DNA from: Alphaproteobacteria bacterium | GTDB taxonomy: Bacteria > Pseudomonadota > Alphaproteobacteria > JAJFFI01 | Assembly (NCBI GenBank): GCA_021776755.1 | Contig: JAJFFI010000040.1 | Span: 1-11,739, forward strand | DNA: 11,739 nt | Reading direction: 5' to 3' | Shown: in pieces, positions 6,002 through 11,739 of the stretch | Layout: each line of letters starts with the position of its first letter | Position numbering within the stretch: the first letter of the stretch is position 1 | Position numbers and translations under genes: made by a program | The notes under the pieces: model-generated | What the model was told of the DNA's origin: nothing | The model's database searches: none | What the model saw: the letters and a program-made list of their open reading frames with translations, nothing else

Positions 6002-7542
6002 ACGTCGACGCCGGCCTAGCACCCGCCCATTTCATCGACTCGGCAACAGGGCCGGTGGGAGTGGTCGATATTGGCTCGAACTCGGTCCGCCTCGTTGTCT
6101 ACGATGGCCGGCAGCGCGCCCCCATTCCATTGTTCAACGAGCGCGTGCTGTGCGGCCTCGGCCGCGACATCGGCCAGACCGGCGTCCTGCATCCCGATGG
6201 CGTTACGCGCGCGTTGAAGACCTTGCGCCGGTTCGCAAACCTCGCCCGGCATATGCGGGTCGAAGATATCTCGGCCGTGGCCACCGCCGCGGTGCGGGAT
6301 GCCGCCGACGGCCCCGAATTCGTCCGCGCGGTCGAGCAAAACTGCGGCTTTTCGGTCGACGTAATCAGTGGCGAGGACGAGGCCCGCTATTCCGCGCTCG
6401 GGGTCGTGTCCGGGTTTCCCCAAGCCAGCGGCATCATGGGGGACATGGGCGGCGGCTCGCTCGAACTGGTCGAGATTGGCAAACACGATGACGAGGCCGG
6501 GCAGGCGATCACCTTGCCGCTAGGTGTGCTCCGCATGATGGAAACCATGACCGGCGGGGCAAAGGCCGCCAGGGCCGCCATTGAAACCCAGCTTGATCGC
6601 GCGCCCTGGCTGGTGACGGACCGCGAAACCGGTGCCGGCGGGGCGCGGGGCGGCGTGTTCTACGCTGTCGGCGGCACCTGGCGCAGTCTCGCCCGCATTC
6701 ATATGGTCGAAACCGGCTACGCGCTCCGTGTCATCGACCATTACCAGGTGCCCACAAAGAAACTGCTGAAGATCCTGGCGCGGGTGGCGAAGATGAGCCA
6801 CGACGAGGTCGCGGCCTATGAGGGCGTGAAGCAGGCGCGAATCGACACCCTGCCGGTGGCCGCCCGGGTGCTGGCGGCTGTCCTCAAGCGCATCCAGCCG
6901 AAGTCGGTGATGTTTTCCGGCCAGGGTCTCCGCGAAGGGCTGCTGTACCACCGGCTGCAGGATGAGGTTCGCGAACAGGATCCGCTCCTCGAGGCCGCGC
7001 GGGCCTTTGTGCGCACCGCCCGCCGGTTTGCCCCGATCAGCCACGACCTGCTCGAAATCACCGCGCCGATCTTTGCCCGGGAAAGCGACGCCGAACGGCG
7101 TCTGCGGCTGGCGGCCTGCCTGCTGGCCGACATCGGCTGGCGCGAGCACCCGAACCACCGTGCGGATCATGTGATCTATCGCGTGCTGAACCTGCCTGCG
7201 GTGGGCCTGACCCATGAGGATCGGCTGTTTCTGGCGGAAACGCTGGCCACCCGCTATGGCAAGGACTTGCCGCGTGGTGCCATGGAAGCGGCAGAATCCT
7301 TGCTACGTAAGGGAACCATTCGACGGGCCAGGGTGCTCGGCACCACGCTGCGGCTGGCGCTGACGCTCTGTGGTGCTGCCCCTGATGTGCTGCCCCTGTT
7401 CAGTCTGCAGTCGAAAGGCAAGACGCTGCGGCTTCGCACCGGGCCCGAGGGTTCCGGTTATCTCAACGAGATCGTCGAAGCCCGGCTCGCCCAACTGGCC
7501 ACCGTGGTCGGCAAGACGCCTGAGGTGAAAGTCTCGAAGTAG
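5998..7542 (+). CDS. ppx: Exopolyphosphatase, Ppx/GppA family
   Basis: This 514-residue protein belongs to the Ppx/GppA phosphatase family in the actin-like ATPase superfamily. Visible family motifs are the first phosphate loop VVDIGSNSVRL (residues 22-32), ISGEDEAR (123-130) and the second phosphate loop GDMGGGSLEL (148-157). A C-terminal helical HD-like half (about 325-510) follows, including EHPNHRADHVIY, as in the longer PPX type. PPX removes terminal phosphates from polyphosphate; GppA-type members also hydrolyse pppGpp, and sequence reading alone cannot exclude that activity. It lies 240 bases downstream of ppk on the same strand, so synthesis and breakdown of the polymer are encoded together. 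It converges with the amidohydrolase gene eleven bases away. The first 18 residues before the ATPase core are not conserved-looking. Confidence 0.92.
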   Translation: MNVDAGLAPAHFIDSATGPVGVVDIGSNSVRLVVYDGRQRAPIPLFNERVLCGLGRDIGQTGVLHPDGVTRALKTLRRFANLARHMRVEDISAVATAAVRDAADGPEFVRAVEQNCGFSVDVISGEDEARYSALGVVSGFPQASGIMGDMGGGSLELVEIGKHDDEAGQAITLPLGVLRMMETMTGGAKAARAAIETQLDRAPWLVTDRETGAGGARGGVFYAVGGTWRSLARIHMVETGYALRVIDHYQVPTKKLLKILARVAKMSHDEVAAYEGVKQARIDTLPVAARVLAAVLKRIQPKSVMFSGQGLREGLLYHRLQDEVREQDPLLEAARAFVRTARRFAPISHDLLEITAPIFARESDAERRLRLAACLLADIGWREHPNHRADHVIYRVLNLPAVGLTHEDRLFLAETLATRYGKDLPRGAMEAAESLLRKGTIRRARVLGTTLRLALTLCGAAPDVLPLFSLQSKGKTLRLRTGPEGSGYLNEIVEARLAQLATVVGKTPEVKVSK

Positions 7543-7553
7543 CGTGCCAGGCG

Positions 7554-8795
7554 CTATCGGTTCGCGGTTCCCGCCACGTCAAGCATGGCATGCAGCAACA
7601 CGTCGCAACCGGCGGCGAGATCCGCAGGCGTCGCGTTCTCCGCTTCGTTGTGACTGAGGCCGTCCTCACAGGGCACGAAGATCATCCCCGTCGGAGCGAC
7701 CTTCGAGATGTAGCACGCATCGTGTCCGGCGCCCGAGATCATCTCCCGGTGCGGCAGATCCATCAGGGCCGTCGCGTCGCGGACCGCGGCAATGCAAGTG
7801 TCATCGAATGCGATCGGCGCCTGGTGGGCGACCTGCTTGACCTCCACCTCAAGCCCACGCGCGGACGCAATCTTCTCGCAGAGCGTTGTGATCTTCCCAC
7901 CCATGCTGTCGAGCAGATCGCCATCGGGACAGCGGAGATCGATTGCGAAGAACACCTCGCCCGCGATGGTGTTGCGCGAATTGGGCTCGACCCGCACCTC
8001 GCCGATGGTCGCGACCGCATGGGGCGGATTGGCAAGCGCCACGTTGGTGATCGCGGTCATCATCTCGGCGGCACCCGCCATAGCGTCCCGGCGCACCGGC
8101 ATCGGCGTCGTGCCGGCATGGCTGTCGCGGCCGCTCACAGTCACGTCGTACCAGCGAAGTCCTTGCGCACCTTGCACAATTCCAATCGTGCGGCCCTGGT
8201 CCTCGAGGATTGGACCCTGTTCAATATGCGCCTCGAAGAACGCCTTGAACGGCCGCCCGCCGCAAGGCTCGTCGCCGAGATACCCGATCCGCTTCAGCTC
8301 GCCGCCCAGGGTCTTGCCGTCGGTGTCTTCCAGGGCATGGGCGTAGTCCTGATCGTAGGCGCCTGCGAACACGCCTGAAGCGATCATCGAGGGCGCAAAC
8401 CGCGAACCTTCCTCGTTGGTCCAGACCGAAACCTCGATCGGCGCGTCGGTTTCGATCTCCCGGTCGTTCAGGGTCCGGATCACCTCGAGTCCGGCCAGCA
8501 CACCATAGACCCCGTCAAATTTGCCACCATGAGGCTGAGTGTCGAGATGGCTGCCTGTCACCACAGGGTTGGCCTCCGCGTTCCGTCCCGGGCGGCGGGC
8601 AAAGATGTTGCCCATGGCGTCGACCGAAACCGTGCAGCCGGCCTCTTCGCACCAGCGCACGAAGAGATCGCGCCCCGCCTTGTCCTCATCGGTGAGTGCC
8701 ACCCGGCAGGAGCCGCCCTTCGCCGTCGCGCCGATTTCAGCCATATCCATCAGGCTCTTCCAAAGGCGGGCGCTGTCGGTGTTCAGGTTTTTCAT
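7554..8795 (-). CDS. M20-family Zn-dependent amidohydrolase (N-carbamoyl-amino-acid hydrolase/ureidopropionase-like)
   Basis: This 413-residue protein is close to the usual length of the M20 subgroup that includes N-carbamoyl-L-amino-acid hydrolase, beta-ureidopropionase and allantoate amidohydrolase. These enzymes cleave carbamoyl or ureido amides, typically releasing CO2 and ammonia. Binuclear metal residues are visible in GSHLDTQPHGGKFDG (His83, Asp94), TNEEGSRF (Glu128/Glu129), EAHIEQGP (His190) and LSHNEAEN (His382). SGRDSHAGTTPMP marks the start of the dimerisation lid domain. The start is ATG at 8795 (minus), with GGAGA about eight bases upstream. The open frame continues upstream to 9566, but that part is antisense to the DUF1989 gene and is not protein-like. 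It is divergent from DUF1989 across 192 bases. Exact substrate (carbamoyl-amino acid, ureidopropionate or allantoate) cannot be settled; the GGKFDGVYGVLAGLE stretch favours the carbamoyl-amino-acid hydrolase side. Confidence 0.88.
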   Translation of the reverse strand: MKNLNTDSARLWKSLMDMAEIGATAKGGSCRVALTDEDKAGRDLFVRWCEEAGCTVSVDAMGNIFARRPGRNAEANPVVTGSHLDTQPHGGKFDGVYGVLAGLEVIRTLNDREIETDAPIEVSVWTNEEGSRFAPSMIASGVFAGAYDQDYAHALEDTDGKTLGGELKRIGYLGDEPCGGRPFKAFFEAHIEQGPILEDQGRTIGIVQGAQGLRWYDVTVSGRDSHAGTTPMPVRRDAMAGAAEMMTAITNVALANPPHAVATIGEVRVEPNSRNTIAGEVFFAIDLRCPDGDLLDSMGGKITTLCEKIASARGLEVEVKQVAHQAPIAFDDTCIAAVRDATALMDLPHREMISGAGHDACYISKVAPTGMIFVPCEDGLSHNEAENATPADLAAGCDVLLHAMLDVAGTANR

Positions 8796-8944
8796 GGAGT
8801 CTCCGGTTTTCGGCAACGGCGCGGGGCGATCCGCCGGACTGGTGGCGTATAACGGCTGTGGGTGCGCGGACAGCGTGGCGCTGCTTGCGGCGGTCCCGCG
8901 CGACCGGCACAATATCCGGCGTCCGGCCGGCAACGCCATATCGC

Positions 8945-8959
8945 GTTGTGGTGGACAAC
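8945..8959. promoter_or_regulatory. Possible operator in the amidohydrolase-DUF1989 divergent region
   Basis: GTTGT-GGTGG-ACAAC is a perfect 5-5 inverted repeat with a five-base centre, ending 28 bases before the DUF1989 start. Divergent catabolic genes are often controlled from such a site, but no regulator gene is in the window, so the site is only a suggestion. No clear sigma-70 promoter was found in this 192-base gap; TATAAC at 8848-8853 is isolated. Confidence 0.2.
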
Positions 8960-8987
8960 AAGAAACGGGCCGGGGAAAAGGGACGAC

Positions 8988-9581
8988 ATGGCTGACACAA
9001 TCGAGATTCCGGCACGCGGAGGCAAGGCCGCGCGCGTCGCCCGGGGCCAGCACGTCAAGGTCATCAACACGCACGGCGAGCAGGTTGTCGATACCTGGGC
9101 CTACAATGCGGATGATCTCAGCGAGTATATGTCGATGCAGGCGACGCGGGCCTACAACCTCGACCTCATTCCGAGGGTGGGGCAGGCGCTCGTGACCAAC
9201 CGGCGGCGCGAGATCCTGACGGTGGTCGAGGACACCTGCGGCGTGCACGATACCCTGATGGCGGCCTGCGACAACGAACGCTATGGCCTGCTGGGCTGCA
9301 CCGAGTATCACGACAACTGCGCCGACAACCTGCGCGCCGGCATGACGGAGATTGGCGCCGAGGTCAGCGATGTTCCGAGCCCGCTCAATCTCTTCATGAA
9401 TATCCCCTGGACCGGGCCGGGCAAGCTTTCGTTCGAAGAGCCGAAGAGCAAACCCGGCGACTACATTTTGATGCGGGCTGAAATCGACCTGATCGTTGCA
9501 TTTTCGGCCTGCCCGCAGGATATCCTGCCGATCAACGGCAAGGCTGGCAAACCGGTCGAAGCGCATTTTGAGGTGGCGTGA
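8988..9581 (+). CDS. DUF1989 domain protein (urea/guanidine carboxylase-associated family)
   Basis: The whole 197-residue protein is one DUF1989 domain (PF09347). It shows GQHVKVINTHGEQVVDTWAY (20-39), EDTCGVHDTLMAACD (81-95), YHDNCADNL (107-115), LNLFMNIPW and the C-terminal FSACPQDILPING (172-184). The conserved Cys/His residues (Cys84, His87, Cys94, His108, Cys175) suggest a metal-binding or nucleophilic active site. Relatives sit beside urea carboxylase/allophanate hydrolase genes, and a two-subunit DUF1989 pair (CgdAB) acts as carboxyguanidine deiminase in guanidine breakdown. Here there is only one copy, with no carboxylase or second DUF1989 in the window. Its divergent partner is an M20 amidohydrolase, so it may act on a related carbamoyl, ureido or amidine compound; this is inference. 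ATG 8988 is preceded by AAGGGA with good spacing. Confidence 0.85.
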   Translation: MADTIEIPARGGKAARVARGQHVKVINTHGEQVVDTWAYNADDLSEYMSMQATRAYNLDLIPRVGQALVTNRRREILTVVEDTCGVHDTLMAACDNERYGLLGCTEYHDNCADNLRAGMTEIGAEVSDVPSPLNLFMNIPWTGPGKLSFEEPKSKPGDYILMRAEIDLIVAFSACPQDILPINGKAGKPVEAHFEVA

Positions 9582-9632
9582 AGGCGCGCCGCGCAGTTGC
9601 GCCGGATTGACCAGAGGCAGCAGGGCGGAGGC

Positions 9633-10748
9633 ATGGTTTCACTCTCCATAGGCCGCGATCCCGATTGCGACGTTGTCCTGGCGGACCCGTCGGTCTCGCG
9701 CCGCCATGCGCAGATCGAGCAGGAAGGCACCTACCAGTTCCGCATCATCGATCTCGGCAGCTCGAACGGCATCTACGTCCGCCACCGCAGCCGCTGGATC
9801 AAGGTCGATGACGCCAACGTCGAACGCGACACGGGCGTGCTCCTCGGCCAGATTGAAACCACGATCGGCGACCTCATCGACATGCAGGACGCGAAGGATC
9901 GCCGGGAACGCCCCCGCGCGCCGCGGCCGAAGACATTCGTTCAGGCTGGCGGCCCTCCAGGCGCCGCGCGCGGGCAGGGCGATGTGCTTGAGCCCGACGG
10001 GGACGAGAGCATGCCCCAGGGCAGTTCGGGTCCGGCGAGGCCGCGGGCTCCAATCCCCAAAACCATCGATGCAGCACCGCCCGACCATGACCTGCCGCCA
10101 AGCGATGCGGCCCGCCGCGCCGCGGCGGCCGCCGCCGGGAGCGAACCATCAGCAAGCAGCCAGCTCAGCGATTTCCACCTGATGGTCGCGGGTGCGATCG
10201 CCATATCGATCGCACTGCTCGGGATTGTCTTTGCGGCCCTCCATGTCTCGGGAATCGTCTCGACCTTCCTCTATCACCTCGTCCTCGTGATTGTGACGGT
10301 GCTCTATGCCGGGATTCTTTCGGTCTTCACGCTGTTCCTGAGCCAGTTCTTCGGATACCGCGACCTGAACATCTTCCTCTACGCGCTCATCGTGATGACT
10401 TTGGCGCTCAATATTTTCAATTTTGTTTTTATCACCGGGACCAATAATGCCGCCTGGGACAGCTTCCTCCAGAACTGGAGCGTGTTACTGCCCTATGCGC
10501 TGTTCTCGCTGGTCTACGGAGTGGTCCTGATCGTCTTCGGCATCAAGCTGCTGGGCGTCGCGGACCGCTTCGCGGGGCTCCTGAAACCCTACAGCCTCTG
10601 CATGATCGCCGCGGGCTCGCTCTACGGCACCGTACTGTTCTCACTGCTAGGAGTTCCGGACCTCTTCGTCGGTGCCGCCAACGTCATGCTCGGCCTGGTC
10701 TTCCTTGAATGGGCCTCAATGATGCGCCGCGAGAGTGTGGCAGCCTGA
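9633..10748 (+). CDS. FHA domain-multipass membrane protein
   Basis: From ATG 9633 (CAGGG at 9621-9625) the protein has 371 residues; a TTG at 9597 would add 12. Residues 3-80 form a forkhead-associated domain with its phosphothreonine-binding signature: Gly7-Arg8, Ser22, His25 and Asn45-Gly46 (GRDPDCDV, SVSRRHAQI, LGSSNGIYV). Residues 86-180 are a Pro/Ala/Arg-rich linker, probably disordered, with RPRAPRPKT (93-101) and RPRAPIPKT (136-144). Six hydrophobic helices follow at about 183-205, 212-237, 246-267, 284-305, 320-340 and 344-363. FHA domains bind phosphothreonine peptides, so this protein likely brings a phospho-dependent partner to the inner membrane. The membrane part matches no family I recognise. 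No Ser/Thr kinase or phosphatase is in the window. It starts 51 bases after the DUF1989 stop and may be co-transcribed. Confidence 0.85.
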   Translation: MVSLSIGRDPDCDVVLADPSVSRRHAQIEQEGTYQFRIIDLGSSNGIYVRHRSRWIKVDDANVERDTGVLLGQIETTIGDLIDMQDAKDRRERPRAPRPKTFVQAGGPPGAARGQGDVLEPDGDESMPQGSSGPARPRAPIPKTIDAAPPDHDLPPSDAARRAAAAAAGSEPSASSQLSDFHLMVAGAIAISIALLGIVFAALHVSGIVSTFLYHLVLVIVTVLYAGILSVFTLFLSQFFGYRDLNIFLYALIVMTLALNIFNFVFITGTNNAAWDSFLQNWSVLLPYALFSLVYGVVLIVFGIKLLGVADRFAGLLKPYSLCMIAAGSLYGTVLFSLLGVPDLFVGAANVMLGLVFLEWASMMRRESVAA

Positions 10749-10771
10749 TCGGGTTCGTGATCCGGAAAGCA

Positions 10772-10802
10772 GTAAGGGCCGGCCTTCCTGGCCAGCCCTT
10801 AC
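10772..10802. terminator. Strong stem-loop after the FHA gene (possible terminator)
   Basis: Arms GTAAGGGCCGGCC (10772-10784) and GGCCAGCCCTTAC (10790-10802) pair over 13 positions with one mismatch and a five-base TTCCT loop, 23 bases after the FHA gene stop. There is no T-tract on either strand, so termination would need help, but this is the strongest hairpin in the region. Confidence 0.6.
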
Positions 10803-10894
10803 GAGAATAGCTACAGCTGTGCGCCTCCCTGGCGAAACGATTTCTACCTGAAACCGCGTAGACCTTAGGCTCGATCCTCGCCTTGGGTCCAGTT

Positions 10895-10912
10895 ATCGGT
10901 TCGGCAACCGAT
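10895..10912. repeat. Short perfect hairpin in the convergent intergenic region
   Basis: ATCGGTT (10895-10901) and AACCGAT (10906-10912) form a 7-bp stem with a CGGC loop. It lies between the FHA and rnd genes, which converge, and no coding function is seen around it. It could be part of a transcript end or of a small RNA. Confidence 0.3.
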
Positions 10913-10945
10913 GGGCAGAGAATATGGCAAAATCTGGATTGGCGC

Positions 10946-10961
10946 TGTGATGAACGTCACA
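10946..10961. promoter_or_regulatory. CRP/FNR-family-like palindrome TGTGA-N6-TCACA
   Basis: TGTGATGAACGTCACA matches the CRP core consensus exactly in both half-sites with the correct six-base spacer. It is followed on the plus side by an AT-rich patch (about 10970-10998) containing a TATAAA-like hexamer. The location is odd: both flanking genes end here, so the site does not precede a recognised gene. Confidence 0.4.
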
Positions 10962-11010
10962 AGGCTTAGGGAAAAATTAAAAGAATATAAAATCAGATAG
11001 TTGATCAGGT

Positions 11011-11739
11011 TCAATCAGCCGTAACAGGCCGCAGGACCAGTTTCTTGCCCTCGATTGTGACGGCCAGTTCGCTATGTTTGATGGCAAGCGCCACATTGCC
11101 GAAGAGCTCGCGCCGCCAGCCCGACAGCGCCGCGACGTCGGCGTCATCGCTGGCGGCAATCTGCTCGAGGTCCGCGACATTGGCCACCAGTTTTTGCGCC
11201 ACGCCCTCGGATTCGCACTTCATCTTGAGCACGACCTTGAGCAAATCGATCACCGGCCCGAGGCCGTCCGGCAGATCGGGTTTCAGGGGCAAGACCGGCG
11301 CTTCGGCATCCGGCACCGCGAGGCCACGGGCCACCGCTTCGAGGATCGCCTTGCCGCCGGCGCCTTCGGCAAGCCCGCGCCCGAGCCCGCGGATGCGTGC
11401 GAGGTTCTCGACGGTCTTGGGTGCGCTGCCTGCCAGATCGAGCAGGGCCTCGTCACGGAGCACACGGTTGCGCGGCAGATCGCGCTGCTGCGCCTCCCGC
11501 TCCCGCCACGCGGTCACTTCCTTGAGGATCGCCAGCATTTGCGGGCGGCCCGACCGGATCTTGATCCGCCGCCACGCCTCGTCCGGCGCCTGGATATAGG
11601 TTTCCGGGCTGGTCAGGATGTCCATTTCCGCGTCAAGCCAGCTTCCGCGCCCCGAGTTCTCGAGCTTCTTGCGGAGCTTCTCGTAGACGACTCGGAGATG
11701 CGTCACATCCGAAAGGGCGTAATCGAGCTGGCGCTTCGA
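11011..11739 (-). CDS. rnd: Ribonuclease D, C-terminal part (5' end outside window)
   Basis: The reading frame enters from the right edge and stops with TGA at 11013-11011, leaving 242 residues. It begins inside the third exonuclease motif of the DEDDy family: LDYALSDVTHLRVVYEKL holds the catalytic Tyr and Asp. HRDC-type helical domains follow, for example RRIKIRSGRPQMLAILKEVTAWREREAQQRDLPRNRVLRDEALLDLA, and a second, weaker helical repeat ends with IKHSELAVTIEGKKLVLRPV. RNase D is a 3'-5' exonuclease that trims tRNA precursors and other stable RNAs. The first two Exo motifs lie outside the window. A GTG at 11706 that could be taken for a start lies inside the Exo III motif and is not the true start. 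The gene converges with the FHA membrane protein gene across 262 bases. Confidence 0.9.
   Translation of the reverse strand, partial: SKRQLDYALSDVTHLRVVYEKLRKKLENSGRGSWLDAEMDILTSPETYIQAPDEAWRRIKIRSGRPQMLAILKEVTAWREREAQQRDLPRNRVLRDEALLDLAGSAPKTVENLARIRGLGRGLAEGAGGKAILEAVARGLAVPDAEAPVLPLKPDLPDGLGPVIDLLKVVLKMKCESEGVAQKLVANVADLEQIAASDDADVAALSGWRRELFGNVALAIKHSELAVTIEGKKLVLRPVTAD

Noticed and set aside
6520..7215. 231-codon minus-strand frame inside ppx
   Set aside because: It is an antisense shadow of ppx, which has clear family motifs; no ribosome-binding site or domain is seen.
8796..9566. N-terminal extension of the M20 hydrolase frame
   Set aside because: It is antisense to the DUF1989 gene. 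ATG at 8795 has a good ribosome-binding site and gives the normal family length.
9597..9632. TTG start adding 12 residues to the FHA protein
   Set aside because: ATG at 9633 lies just before the first FHA strand and has an acceptable ribosome-binding site; the extra residues (RRIDQRQQGGG) look like spacer.
11001..11014. FNR-like sequence TTGATCAGGTTCAA
   Set aside because: It differs from TTGAT-N4-ATCAA at one position but overlaps the rnd stop codon and precedes no gene. It is too short and isolated to call.

Overview
The window looks like a GC-rich (roughly 60-65% by eye) alphaproteobacterial chromosome. The main reasons are the clustering of polyphosphate genes (sixA, ppk, ppx) with an RNase D gene nearby, the codon use, and the protein types. 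No RNA gene, insertion sequence, CRISPR array or phage gene was recognised. Gene density is high and two convergent junctions are only 7 and 11 bases long.

Left block (1-2642, plus strand). This is the end of what looks like an aromatic catabolism operon: the C-terminus of a RidA/YjgF-family protein, a class III (LigB/AmnB-like) extradiol dioxygenase, and a BoxB-like diiron benzoyl-CoA 2,3-epoxidase. Ring cleavage by an extradiol enzyme, a RidA-type deaminase and CoA-thioester epoxidation belong to different textbook pathways. Their co-location suggests a hybrid route, possibly for an amino-aromatic acid. The rest of that operon lies to the left, outside the window.

Central block (2650-7542). 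This is a polyphosphate and phosphohistidine module. sixA (minus) and ppk (plus) are divergent across a 219-base region that holds a good two-heptamer Pho box, and ppx follows ppk. PPK1 works through a phosphohistidine, and SixA is a phosphohistidine phosphatase. PPK makes polyphosphate and PPX degrades it. PPK carries a basic, low-complexity C-terminal tail.

Right block (7554-10748). An M20-family zinc amidohydrolase of the N-carbamoyl-amino-acid hydrolase/ureidopropionase type (minus) is divergent from a DUF1989 protein related to urea/guanidine-carboxylase-associated proteins (plus). The pair suggests salvage of nitrogen from carbamoyl or ureido compounds. Downstream of DUF1989 on the same strand is an unusual membrane protein: an N-terminal FHA domain, a disordered linker with a duplicated RPRAPxPKT motif, and about six transmembrane helices.

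Right edge (10749-11739). A 262-base convergent intergenic region has a strong stem-loop, a second small palindrome and a perfect TGTGA-N6-TCACA palindrome next to an AT-rich patch. It is followed by the C-terminal part of RNase D (minus strand), which runs off the right edge.
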